Assembly: GCA_050184295.1 (NCBI GenBank)
Contig: JBFXAM010000061.1
Location: 1-25,637 of the forward strand
Direction: 5' to 3'
DNA: 25,637 nt
From: JBFXAM01 sp050184295
Lineage (GTDB): Bacteria > Planctomycetota > Phycisphaerae > UBA1845 > Fen-1342
Both the position numbers and the translations under genes were made by a program. The notes beneath the pieces are model-generated. The model searched no databases, had not been told where the DNA came from, and saw only the letters and a list, made by a program, of their open reading frames with translations. Each line of letters opens with the position of its first letter. The first letter of the stretch is position 1. Below are positions 5,772 to 14,438 of the stretch, piece after piece.

Positions 5772-8693
5772 ATGGCGACGAAGTTCGTGTACTTTTTCGG
5801 AGCGGGCAAGGCTGAAGGCGACGGGACGCTGAAGCACACGCTGGGTGGCAAGGGGGCCGGTCTGGCGGAGATGACGCAGATCGGGCTGCCGGTGCCCGCG
5901 GGCTTCACCATCACGGTCGACGCGTGCGAATATTTTCACGCGCATCACGAGCAGTGGCCGGCCGGGCTTGAGAAGGAAGTCAAGGCGCAGCTGGCGCGGC
6001 TGGAAAAGGTGTGCGGCAAGAAGCTCGGCGACGCCCGCGATCCGCTGCTGGTGAGCGTGCGGAGCGGCGCGGCGCGCTCGATGCCGGGCATGATGGAGAC
6101 GATTCTCAACCTCGGCCTCAACGACCAGTCCGTGGAGGGGCTGGCCGCCGCCACGAAGAACCCGCGCTTCGCATGGGACGCGTACCGGCGCCTGATCCAG
6201 ATGTACAGCACGGTGGTCGCGGGGCTGAGCAAGCAGGTGCTCGAGGACAAGCTGCACGACGCGAAGGCGCGCCTCGGCGTCAAGCTGGACATGGACATCC
6301 CGGCGGACGAGCTGCGCCAGCTGTGCGGCGAGTTCAAGGCGTTCTTCCGCGAGCAGACCGGCAACGAGTTTCCGCAGTCGCCTTGGAAACAGCTGTGCGG
6401 CGCCGTGAATGCGGTGTTTCATTCGTGGAACGCCGACAAGTCGGTCACCTACCGGCGCGTCGAGAGGATCACGGACTTGAAGGGCACAGCCGTGAACGTC
6501 GTGCAGATGGTCTTCGGCAATCTCGGCGACGACAGCGGCACCGGCGTTTGTTTCACGCGCGACCCGAGCACGGGCGCGAACGAGTTCTACGGCGACCTGC
6601 TGATCAACGCACAGGGCGAGGACGTGGTCGCCGGCATCCGCACGCCGCTGCACCTCGATGAGCTGCGCACGAAGATGCCGGCGGTGTACGACCAGTTGCT
6701 CGCGGTTCGCGCGCTGCTGGAGGTTCACTACGGGGACATGCAGGACCTGGAGTTCACGGTCGAGCGGGGCACGCTCTACATGCTCCAGTGCCGCGCGGGC
6801 AAGCGCACGCCGGCGGCCGGGTTCCGCATCGCGGTCGAGCAGGCCACGCAGCCGCTGATGTCGAAGGCGGAGGCGAACCGCTTGTTGAAGAAGAAGTATC
6901 TGCCGGCGCGTTATGCGGCGGCGGTGTTGAAGCCGGTGATCACCAAGGCGCAGGCGGTCGCGCGGATCAACGCGGTGGACATCGAGCGGCTGTTCTACCC
7001 GATCATCGATCCGACGATTTCGGCGTCGGACATCGAGTCGCGCAAGCTCGCGAACGGGATCAACGCGGTGCCCGGGGCTGCGAGCGGACGGATCGTGTTT
7101 AACGCCGCTGATGCGGAGGCGTGGGCCGCGAAAGGCGAGTCGGTGATCCTGGTTCGTAAGGAGACGAGCCCCGAGGACGTGGGCGGGATGCAGGCCGCGA
7201 AGGGCATTCTCACGCAGACCGGCGGCAAGACCTCGCATGCCGCGGTGGTGGCGCGCGGCTGGGGCAAGTGCTGCATTGTCGGCTGCGAGGCGCTGCGCAT
7301 CAACGCGAGCGCCAAGACGCTCGGCGTGAACGGCCGGTCGCTGCGCGAAGGCGACGCGCTGACGCTCGACGGCTCCAGCGGCGCGGTTTATGAGGGCGCG
7401 CTGGAACTGGTGCGGCCGGAGCCGCCGGAGAGCTTCTACACCCTGCTGAAGTGGTGCGACGAACTTCGCACCTTAGGTGTTCGCACCAACGCGGACACGC
7501 CCGAGGACGCCCGCAAGGCGATCGAGATGGGCGCACACGGGATCGGGCTGTGCCGCACGGAGCACATGTTCTTCAGCACGCGCGAGCGCCAGCTTGCGAT
7601 CCAGGAAATGATCGTCGCCGAGACGCGCGAGCAGCGCGTGAAGTCGCTTGCCAAGCTGCTCCCTTTTCAGCGCAGCGACTTCATCGGCATCTTCGAGGCG
7701 ATGAATGGCTACCCCGTGACGATCCGGCTGATCGATCCGCCGCTGCACGAGTTCGTCCCGCGCACGCCGGAGCAGGCCGCGGCGCTCTCGAAGGTCACGG
7801 GGCTGAGCGTGGATCACATCCTGCATCGCGCGGAGCAGTTGCACGAGTCGAACCCGATGCTGGGGCATCGCGGGTGTCGGTTGTGCATCACCTATCCCGA
7901 GATTCTCGAAATGCAGGTGCGCGCGATCGTCGAGGCGGCGGTCGACTGCGATCGCCGGAAGATCAAGGTGCTGCCCGAGATCATGATTCCGCTGACGATC
8001 GACGCGAAGGAAATGAGCATCCTGACCGAGCAGACGCGGCGCGTCGCCGACCAGGTGCTGCGCGCGGCGAAGTCGAGGCTCAAGTACCTGGTGGGCACCA
8101 TGATCGAGACGCCGCGGGCGGCGTTGCTGGCCAACCGGATCGCCGGGCCGGCGGAGTTCTTCAGCTTCGGCACGAACGACCTGACGCAGACCGTGATGGC
8201 GCTGTCGCGCGACGACGCGGGCCGCTTTCTGCCCGACTACGTCGATCGCGCCAAGGCCGGGATCTTCCCCGACGACCCGTTCCAGGCGCTCGATCAGGAG
8301 GGCGTCGGACTGCTCATCGAGCACGCGATCGAAAAGGGCCGCGGCGCCCGCGCGCACCTGAAGATCGGCATCTGCGGCGAGCACGGCGGCGACCCCGAGA
8401 GCGTCAAGTTCTGCCACCGCGCGGGCTTTGATTACGTCAGTTGCTCGCCGTTTCGCGTCCCGATCGCGCGGCTCGCGGCGGCGCAAGCGGCGATCGCCGA
8501 CCGCACACACGACGCCGCGCACCGCTCGGCGAAGAAATCAGGCGCCAAGGTCGCGGGTGCGCGACACGCCGGAAGCCCCGTCGTCGCGCCGAAGCACACG
8601 CCGCGCAAGCCGATCGGCGGACATAACGGCGGCAAGCGAGGCGCCGGAAGGTCGGCGGCCCCGCGCCGCGGACTGAGCCGCGCGGCGCGCTGA
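5772..8693 (+). CDS. ppdK: Pyruvate, phosphate dikinase
   Basis: A 973-residue cytoplasmic enzyme interconverting pyruvate, ATP and Pi with PEP, AMP and PPi. The ATG at 5772 follows AAGGA by 9 nt. The N-terminal ATP-grasp domain begins with GGKGAGLAEM and includes RSGAARSMPGMMETILNLG. The central swivelling domain carries the phosphoryl-accepting His489 in GGKTSHAAVV. The C-terminal TIM barrel carries FGTNDLTQ and the catalytic Cys868 in ICGEHGGDP. The family is usually about 880-910 residues, and this one adds a Lys/Arg/Ala-rich tail of about 65 residues (roughly 909-973) after the last conserved barrel helix. It probably serves reversible, PPi-linked glycolysis/gluconeogenesis. argS starts 7 nt after the stop, so the two may be co-transcribed. 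Confidence 0.97.
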   Translation: MATKFVYFFGAGKAEGDGTLKHTLGGKGAGLAEMTQIGLPVPAGFTITVDACEYFHAHHEQWPAGLEKEVKAQLARLEKVCGKKLGDARDPLLVSVRSGAARSMPGMMETILNLGLNDQSVEGLAAATKNPRFAWDAYRRLIQMYSTVVAGLSKQVLEDKLHDAKARLGVKLDMDIPADELRQLCGEFKAFFREQTGNEFPQSPWKQLCGAVNAVFHSWNADKSVTYRRVERITDLKGTAVNVVQMVFGNLGDDSGTGVCFTRDPSTGANEFYGDLLINAQGEDVVAGIRTPLHLDELRTKMPAVYDQLLAVRALLEVHYGDMQDLEFTVERGTLYMLQCRAGKRTPAAGFRIAVEQATQPLMSKAEANRLLKKKYLPARYAAAVLKPVITKAQAVARINAVDIERLFYPIIDPTISASDIESRKLANGINAVPGAASGRIVFNAADAEAWAAKGESVILVRKETSPEDVGGMQAAKGILTQTGGKTSHAAVVARGWGKCCIVGCEALRINASAKTLGVNGRSLREGDALTLDGSSGAVYEGALELVRPEPPESFYTLLKWCDELRTLGVRTNADTPEDARKAIEMGAHGIGLCRTEHMFFSTRERQLAIQEMIVAETREQRVKSLAKLLPFQRSDFIGIFEAMNGYPVTIRLIDPPLHEFVPRTPEQAAALSKVTGLSVDHILHRAEQLHESNPMLGHRGCRLCITYPEILEMQVRAIVEAAVDCDRRKIKVLPEIMIPLTIDAKEMSILTEQTRRVADQVLRAAKSRLKYLVGTMIETPRAALLANRIAGPAEFFSFGTNDLTQTVMALSRDDAGRFLPDYVDRAKAGIFPDDPFQALDQEGVGLLIEHAIEKGRGARAHLKIGICGEHGGDPESVKFCHRAGFDYVSCSPFRVPIARLAAAQAAIADRTHDAAHRSAKKSGAKVAGARHAGSPVVAPKHTPRKPIGGHNGGKRGAGRSAAPRRGLSRAAR

Positions 8694-8700
8694 GCGATCC

Positions 8701-10890
8701 ATGCCGACCGAGAGCCTGCTGGACATCCTGACGCAGCGCTTCGCGTCCGCACTCGCGCGCGTCGTCGGGCCTGGCGCCGAGAAAGTCGACCCGCAGGTGC
8801 GGCCGTCGAGCGACGCGCGCTTCGGCGACTACCAGTGCAACGTCGCGATGAGCCTGGCGCGCACGCTGCGCACGAAGCCGCGCGAGTTGGCGGAGAAGAT
8901 CGCCGCAGCCGTCGAGCTCGGCGATCTGGCCGAGCCCCTCGAAATCGCCGGCGCGGGGTTTATCAACGTCCGGCTGCGGTGGCAGTTCGTGGCGCGCCTG
9001 CTGAGCGAAGTGCCGCCCGAACGGCCGGCATCCGGCCGCACGGGTGATCCGGGCCACGACGCCACCCCCGCCGACCCGACCGTGGGGCTCGACCGCGTCG
9101 GCGTGCCGCGGGTCGCGCAGCCGCAGCGCGTGGTCATCGATTACTCCTCGCCCAACATCGCCAAGCAACTGCACGTCGGGCATCTGCGCAGCACGATCAT
9201 CGGCGACGTGTTCGCGCGCGTGCTGGCGTTCGAAGGCCACGCGGTGATCCGCCAGAATCACGTCGGCGACTGGGGCACCGCGATCGGCATGGTGATCCTC
9301 GGCGCGTGGTACGTCGTGTCGCGGCGCTTGCGCGGCGAGACGCTTGAAGCCATCGAGGCGCGGCTTTCGGGCCTCCCGACGAAACCGGCGCACGACGCGC
9401 CGCAGGCGGAGCAGGCGGCGTGGTCGCCCGACGCGCGCCGCGCCGCGCTCGAACCGATTCGCGCCGAGTGGGACGCCGACCTGCGGAGTCCGAACCTGGC
9501 GCGTTTCGACGAACTCTTCGACGCGCTCGAGATCGACATCCGCGCGCTGGAGCTCGGCTACAAGTTCGTCCAGAAGCTCGTGGCCGCCGCCGACGGGCTC
9601 GGGCTGGTCGTGACGCGGCCGAGCGGCGAGCGCGATGACCTGTGCGCGATCCCCCGCATCGTGACGCGCGATCTCCAGCGCGGCGACCCGGCCCGCGATC
9701 GCGCGGAGCGAAACGCGTGGACCCGCGCGCGAGCCGTCTCTCTCGCCCATGCGCAGGAGACCTACGCGCGGCTCGGCGTGCTCTTGACGCTCGCGGACGT
9801 GTGCGGCGAGAGCTTCTACAACGACCGGCTGGCGCCCACGCTCGACGCGCTCGCCGCCGCGCTGCCGCCGCAGCCGCGCGAACAGCCGGCGGCGGGCCCC
9901 TACGCGGAGCTGCGCGACGACGCGGGCGCGAAATGCGTGTTTCTTTACGACGAACGGCACGATCCGCGCTTCAGGCGCGCCGACGGCGGCGAGCTGCCGA
10001 TGATCGTGCGCAAGAGCGACGGCGCGTTTCCTTATGCGAGCACGGACTTGGCGGCGGCGCGCTATCGCGCGCGCGAACTGGGGGCGCAGCGCATCGTCTA
10101 CGTCGTCGGCGCATCGCAGGCCCTGCATCTCCAGATGCTGTTCGCGGTCGTTCGCGCCGCGCGCTTCGCCGGCCCCGACGTGCAGCTCCAGCACACCCCC
10201 TTCGGACTCGTCCTCGGCCCCGACGGCAGGATCATGAAGACCCGCACCGGCGAAAACGTCAAGCTCGCCGACCTGCTCGACGAGGCCGAACGCCGGGCCC
10301 GTGCCGTGCTCGATCAGCGGCCCGCGGCGGACGTCGACGCGCTGAGCGACGCGGACAAGAACGCGATCGCGCGGCGGGTAGGCGTGGCGGCGGTGAAGTA
10401 CTTCGACCTGAACCGCGACCGCACGAAGGACTATGTCTTCGACTGGGACAAGATGCTCAGTTTCACGGGCAACACGGCGCCATACCTGCTGTACGCCTAC
10501 GCCCGCATCCGCTCGATCCATCGCAAAGCCGCCGAACGCGCGGGCCGCGCGGGCGCGGTCCCAGGCTCGGCCGACGGCCCTAGCGCTTCGCGAGACGCGA
10601 GCGCTGCACGGATCATGCTGGTCGACGCCTCCGAGCGGCAGCTTGCGCTGCGCCTGGCGCGGTTCCGCGAGGCGCTCGCGGTGGTCGAGGCGGACCTCGC
10701 GCCGCACGTGCTGTGCACGTATCTGTACGATCTGGCGGCGGACTTCATGAAGTTCTACGAAGCCTGTCCGGTGCTGCAGGCGCCCGACGACGAGACGCGC
10801 CTCTCGCGCATGCGCCTCTGCGAACTGGCGGCCCGCACCCTGCGGCTGGGGTTGTGGCTGCTCGGCATCGAGACGCTGGAGCGGATGTAG
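8701..10890 (+). CDS. argS: Arginyl-tRNA synthetase
   Basis: A 729-residue class I aminoacyl-tRNA synthetase charging tRNA-Arg. An N-terminal Add1-type domain covers about residues 1-105. The catalytic HIGH motif is HVGH (158-161, after SSPNIAKQL). The KMSKS-equivalent is MKTRTG (512-517). The C-terminal all-helical DALR anticodon-binding domain covers about 600-729. The usual length is 550-600, so this enzyme carries extra sequence. One insert lies at about residues 103-141 between Add1 and the catalytic domain, and one at about 617-638 in the anticodon domain; each contains an inverted repeat in its DNA. Extra length also lies in the stretch after VVSRRLRG. Conserved motifs are intact, so it should be active. 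The ribosome site is weak, fitting read-through from ppdK. Confidence 0.96.
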   Translation: MPTESLLDILTQRFASALARVVGPGAEKVDPQVRPSSDARFGDYQCNVAMSLARTLRTKPRELAEKIAAAVELGDLAEPLEIAGAGFINVRLRWQFVARLLSEVPPERPASGRTGDPGHDATPADPTVGLDRVGVPRVAQPQRVVIDYSSPNIAKQLHVGHLRSTIIGDVFARVLAFEGHAVIRQNHVGDWGTAIGMVILGAWYVVSRRLRGETLEAIEARLSGLPTKPAHDAPQAEQAAWSPDARRAALEPIRAEWDADLRSPNLARFDELFDALEIDIRALELGYKFVQKLVAAADGLGLVVTRPSGERDDLCAIPRIVTRDLQRGDPARDRAERNAWTRARAVSLAHAQETYARLGVLLTLADVCGESFYNDRLAPTLDALAAALPPQPREQPAAGPYAELRDDAGAKCVFLYDERHDPRFRRADGGELPMIVRKSDGAFPYASTDLAAARYRARELGAQRIVYVVGASQALHLQMLFAVVRAARFAGPDVQLQHTPFGLVLGPDGRIMKTRTGENVKLADLLDEAERRARAVLDQRPAADVDALSDADKNAIARRVGVAAVKYFDLNRDRTKDYVFDWDKMLSFTGNTAPYLLYAYARIRSIHRKAAERAGRAGAVPGSADGPSASRDASAARIMLVDASERQLALRLARFREALAVVEADLAPHVLCTYLYDLAADFMKFYEACPVLQAPDDETRLSRMRLCELAARTLRLGLWLLGIETLERM
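9022..9038. repeat. Inverted repeat inside argS insert 1
   Basis: CGGCCGG (9022-9028) and CCGGCCG (9032-9038) flank CAT. It sits within codons 108-113, in the non-conserved linker between the Add1 and catalytic domains. Confidence 0.5.
10582..10605. repeat. Inverted repeat inside argS insert 2
   Basis: AGCGCT-T-CGCG (10582-10592) pairs with CGCG-AGCGCT (10596-10605) with one bulged T. It encodes part of a Ser/Ala/Asp-rich insert in the anticodon-binding domain. Confidence 0.5.
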
Positions 10891-11039
10891 GCGGCGAGTG
10901 GACGCGCCGCGCGAGGCCGTCACGATGTGCAGCGCGCCCCGCCGAACGTCGCGGTCAGCCGGCCGAAGTCGGCGCTGGACTGCCGGCGGGAGCGTTGGCG
11001 TGCTCCTTGTCCCGCTCGCGGCACGGACGCGAGTTCTCG

Positions 11040-11045
11040 TAGACT
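11040..11045 (+). promoter_or_regulatory. -10 element implying a leaderless transcript
   Basis: TAGACT ends 6 nt before the ATG at 11052, which would put the transcription start at the initiator codon. A poor -35 (TCGCGG, 11016-11021) lies 18 nt upstream. No Shine-Dalgarno sequence precedes this gene, which agrees with leaderless translation. Confidence 0.35.
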
Positions 11046-11051
11046 ACGCGC

Positions 11052-12770
11052 ATGCTGCGCACACTCCTGCTCGTGCTCGGGCTGCCATCAGCGACCCTGC
11101 TGGTGTTCCTCGCGCTGGCGGCCCGCGAAGAGCGCGCGGACTTCGTCTTCGCCACCGAAGAGCCGCGGACCATCGACCCCCATCGCGTGAGCTGGCTGGC
11201 CGAGATCCAGGTTGCCAACGCGCTCTTCGAGGGACTCACGCGCGTCGACCCGCGCACGCTCCAGCCGGAGCCCGCGGTGGCGGCGTCGTGGGAACGATCG
11301 GCGGATCGGCTCGAATATACTTTTCACCTACGCCCGGACGCGCGCTGGTCGAACGGCGAACGGGTCGTTGCCGAGCACTTTCGCTATGCGTGGCTGCGGG
11401 CGCTCGATCCGGCGACTCAGTCGCAATACGCGGCGCTGCTCTTCGTGATCGACGGCGCGGAGCGGTTTTACCGGGCGCGCCTCGACGGCGCCGCAAGCAC
11501 CGCCGCGTCGCGTGGCGCGGAGTCCGTCGGCGTCGACGCGCCCGACGCGGACACGCTCCGCGTGCGCTTGGCGGGTCCGTGTCCCTATTTCCTCGATCTC
11601 ACCTCGTTCCCCACGTTCGCGCCGGTATATCCGCCGCTGCTCGAACGCTGGCGGGCGGGCGGGCGCGCCGCGGACGCGGAGCGCACGCTGCACCTGTGGA
11701 CGCGGGCGGAGAACATCATCAGCAACGGCGCGTTCGTGCTGACCCGCTGGGACTTCAAGCGGCGTTTGTGGCTGGAGCGCAATGCGCACTACTGGGATCG
11801 TGAGCACGTGGCGCTGCGCACGATCGAGGTCTACATCACCGCCGATCCCAACGCCGCCTTGCTCGGGTTCGAAACCGGGCGGATCGATCTGTATCGCCAG
11901 CTTTCGACGCCGGTGGCGCGCGTGCTGTTGGAGCAGCAGCGGCGCGGCGAGCGGCGGGACTTTCGCGTCGGTCCGCGCCTCGCGACCTATTTTTATCGCG
12001 TGAATTGCCGTCGCCCGCCGCTGGACAACCCCGATCTGCGCAAGGCGCTCTCACTGGCGATCGATCGCGAAGCGATCTGCGAACAGGTGATGGGACTGGG
12101 CGAGACGCCGGCGTACACCTACGTGCCGCGCGGCGCGCTCGCCGCCATGCCGAGGACGACGCGGGACGGCCGCACGATTCTCTATGCGCCGCCGACGGGG
12201 CTGGGCGAAGGCCTCGCGGCCGCGGAGCGCGAGGCGCTGGCGCGCGAGCACCTGCGGCGGAGCGGCTTCGCGGCGCGCTTCCCGAGCCGCGCGATCGAAA
12301 TCTCGTTCGCGGCCAATCCCGACTATCAACGCGTCGCCGAGGCCATGCAGGCGATGTGGGAGCGCGTGCTCGGCGTGCGCGTCGACCTGCGCGCGATCGA
12401 GGGCAAGGTGCTCAGCGAGCGCATCCGCAATCTTGACTACGACGTGGCGCGCAGCGACTGGTTCGGCGACTATCTCGACCCCGGCACATTCCTCGACATG
12501 TTCACGAGCACGAGCGGACAGAACCGCACCGGCTGGTCGGACGCGACCTACGACGGATGGATCGCCGCGGCGACGCGGGAGCCCGACGACGAGCGGCGGT
12601 ACGGGCTGTTTCAGCAGGCGGAGCGGCGGCTGTGCGTCGAGGAACTGCCGATCATCCCCGTGTATTTTCGCAGTGGAAACATGCTGCTGCGGGCGCGGTT
12701 CGAGGGTCTCGACGACAACATCCGCGACTTGCTGCCGATCCACCGCGCGCGGCCCGTCGCGTTCGAATGA
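11052..12770 (+). CDS. ABC transporter solute-binding protein, oligopeptide type (SBP_bac_5)
   Basis: A 572-residue extracytoplasmic binding protein of the OppA/DppA class. Residues 1-24 form a hydrophobic signal or anchor segment without a good lipobox. Family motifs follow: EEPRTIDPHR, ANALFEGLTR, then AASWERSADRLEYTFHLRPDARWSNG, and later a DNPDLRKALSLAIDR segment. The C-terminal part (YDVARSDWFGDYLDPGTFLDMF) is typical of peptide-binding members. No permease or ATPase gene lies beside it, so it is an orphan that must work with a transporter encoded elsewhere or act as a receptor. It is transcribed away from argS after a 161-nt gap that has a -10 element at the start codon. It converges on fliM with 62 nt between stops. 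Confidence 0.9.
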   Translation: MLRTLLLVLGLPSATLLVFLALAAREERADFVFATEEPRTIDPHRVSWLAEIQVANALFEGLTRVDPRTLQPEPAVAASWERSADRLEYTFHLRPDARWSNGERVVAEHFRYAWLRALDPATQSQYAALLFVIDGAERFYRARLDGAASTAASRGAESVGVDAPDADTLRVRLAGPCPYFLDLTSFPTFAPVYPPLLERWRAGGRAADAERTLHLWTRAENIISNGAFVLTRWDFKRRLWLERNAHYWDREHVALRTIEVYITADPNAALLGFETGRIDLYRQLSTPVARVLLEQQRRGERRDFRVGPRLATYFYRVNCRRPPLDNPDLRKALSLAIDREAICEQVMGLGETPAYTYVPRGALAAMPRTTRDGRTILYAPPTGLGEGLAAAEREALAREHLRRSGFAARFPSRAIEISFAANPDYQRVAEAMQAMWERVLGVRVDLRAIEGKVLSERIRNLDYDVARSDWFGDYLDPGTFLDMFTSTSGQNRTGWSDATYDGWIAAATREPDDERRYGLFQQAERRLCVEELPIIPVYFRSGNMLLRARFEGLDDNIRDLLPIHRARPVAFE

Positions 12771-12832
12771 GGCGCGGGTCGCCCGGCGCGCGCCCGGTTC
12801 TGCATTCCGCGCTCGGTATTCCGCCGGGGCCG

Positions 12833-13840
12833 CTACAGCCCTTCGTCGATCGCCGCGACGCGCTCGAGGCGCAGCGCCCGTCGGCCGCGGAAGTGTCCCG
12901 GGCTTCCGGCGAGCTTGTTGCGGCCTTCGATCTGAAGCACCATGTCGCGCTCGACGCGTTTGTCGAGCGCGATGATGTCGCCGGGGCGGAGCGCGCGGAG
13001 TTCGCTCAGCCGGATGGTGGTCTCGCCGACGTACGCGGTGAGTCCGACCACGGAACGGTGCAGGTTGCGGAGCAGGCGCTTCTGCTGGGTTTCTGTGGCG
13101 CCCTTGGGGCGATAGCCCAGCCAGGACTGGTTGGCAAGCTTGCCGAGCACCGATTCGATGACGTTGAACGGCACGCACATGCTCATCGTGCTGGCGGCCT
13201 GGCCCATCTTGATCTCGAAGGTGATGAAGACGACGACTTCGTTGGGCGCGACCACGTTGATGAGGTGCGGGTTGCTCTCGGTCTCGACCAGCTCGAACTT
13301 GGCGTCGACGAGGTTTCGCCAGGCCTCGCTGAGATGCTCGACGGCTCGTGAAGTGAGCCGGTGGATGAGCCGCCATTCGATCGACGTGAGCGGGCGTTGG
13401 GGGATGAAGGTGTCGCTGCTGCTGCCGCCGAGCAGGCGGTCGATGATCGGGTAGACAATGAGCGGACTCATCTCGAGAAACATCTGCCCTTCGAGCGGGG
13501 GCGCGTGGAGAATGACGAAACACGTCGGATTGGGCAGCGACTGGAGGAACTCGCTGTACATGACCTGTTCGACGGCGACGAGGTGCACGTCGACGATGGT
13601 GCGCAGGAAACCCGACATCGTCGCGCCGAAGTTGCGCGCGAAGTCCTCGTGGATGCTGGCGAGGGCGCGAATCTGGTCCTTGCTGACGCGTTTCGGACGT
13701 TTGAAGTCGTAATTCGTGATCTCGGGGCCCAGAGATCCGTCGTCGCCGGGCAGGCCGGCCGCGGCGGCCGCGCCGCTTGCGTCGCCGCCGACCGCCGCGA
13801 GCAGAACGTCGATTTCGGATTGATCCAGGATTTCGGACAT
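12833..13840 (-). CDS. fliM: Flagellar motor switch protein FliM
   Basis: A 335-residue component of the flagellar C-ring that receives phospho-CheY and sets rotation direction. The start at 13840 gives the canonical N-terminal CheY-binding peptide, MSEILDQSEIDVLLAA. An ATG at 13966 would add 42 unrelated residues. The FliM/CheC-like middle domain is clear (SKDQIRALASIHEDFARNF, SFLRT-type helix, PLEGQMFLEMSPLIVYPIIDRLLGG). The C-terminal SpoA/FliN-like domain is about residues 255-335 (VGLTAYVGETTIRLSEL, LRPGDIIALDKRV). No fliN, fliY or other flagellar gene is adjacent, so it stands alone. A sigma-28-like box lies 73 nt upstream. The ribosome site is weak. Confidence 0.96.
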   Translation of the reverse strand: MSEILDQSEIDVLLAAVGGDASGAAAAAGLPGDDGSLGPEITNYDFKRPKRVSKDQIRALASIHEDFARNFGATMSGFLRTIVDVHLVAVEQVMYSEFLQSLPNPTCFVILHAPPLEGQMFLEMSPLIVYPIIDRLLGGSSSDTFIPQRPLTSIEWRLIHRLTSRAVEHLSEAWRNLVDAKFELVETESNPHLINVVAPNEVVVFITFEIKMGQAASTMSMCVPFNVIESVLGKLANQSWLGYRPKGATETQQKRLLRNLHRSVVGLTAYVGETTIRLSELRALRPGDIIALDKRVERDMVLQIEGRNKLAGSPGHFRGRRALRLERVAAIDEGL

Positions 13841-13913
13841 CGCGCCGGCTCGCAATTCGGAGTGACGACGCGGCGGCGGAAAGCGCTCCGCTGTCGCCGA
13901 TCGTGCGCGTTTG

Positions 13914-13941
13914 CTATCGGCGGGGGAAGGCCTAAGCCTTG
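13914..13941 (-). promoter_or_regulatory. Sigma-28 (FliA)-like promoter upstream of fliM
   Basis: On the minus strand GCCGATAG (13921-13914) matches 7 of 8 bases of the FliA -10 GCCGATAA. CAAGGCTT (13941-13934), 12 nt upstream, matches 5 of 8 of the -35 TAAAGTTT. The classical spacing is 11. The same 8-mer precedes the HDOD gene. Functional class supports it; the spacing and -35 do not fully. Confidence 0.38.
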
Positions 13942-14294
13942 ACAACTGGCACCACTCGCCGGGCAACGCGGGCAGGGCCGCCGGGAGCGGTTGCGGTCAC
14001 TGTGCGCGCCCGCATTCTGCCGCGCCCCCGACCGCACCTCGCGCCTCGCCCACGGCGGTCGGAATTGCAGCCGCACGCCGCGTGCATTCCCCGGGTCGCG
14101 AGCGGTTCTCGTTTAGCGGTGGAGTTGCGGGCGGTCACAACCCGCCGCACACCGCGGCGGGCCCGGCCCCGTGCCTGGCGCAGGGGATTCTGGTCGGTGC
14201 CCGCGCACGGCGCCTGCCCATCGCCGGGCGCAGGGGTTTTGAAGCGCAACCGCCGGCGGGACGCACTCCCGGCGCCGTTCGCGGCCGACACGGC

Positions 14295-14324
14295 TTGACG
14301 GGTGAGCGGGCGGTTGGGTATCCT
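14295..14324 (+). promoter_or_regulatory. Promoter of rpsB-tsf
   Basis: TTGACG (14295-14300) and TATCCT (14319-14324) are separated by 18 nt. The -35 is 5 of 6 and the -10 is 4 of 6. It lies just upstream of a highly expressed ribosomal gene and predicts a leader of about 108 nt. Confidence 0.55.
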
Positions 14325-14438
14325 GCCTTTCTTCGACTCTACGTCGCGGCGTAGCCGCAGAAGGGGCGCGCGGCGAGGGTTCGTGGGCCGGGGCGATGCG
14401 CCGGGCGCCGTGTGGGAAAAGCCGTCGGGAGGTGACGA

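Larger units (their letters stand above)
13841..14438. other. Divergent intergenic region between fliM and rpsB
   Basis: This 598-base gap carries the fliM sigma-28-like box and the rpsB promoter. Open frames in it have Arg/Pro/Ala-rich translations without family resemblance, and I do not call them genes. After the rpsB promoter there are about 108 nt of leader with a small hairpin (5-bp arms CTACG/CGTAG at about 14339-14354), which could serve S2 autoregulation as in other bacteria; that is speculation. Confidence 0.5.

Noticed and set aside
8437..10923. An open frame of 828 codons on the minus strand across argS
   Set aside because: It mirrors argS, has an Arg/His/Val-rich product without family resemblance, and exists because high G+C leaves few stops on the opposite strand.
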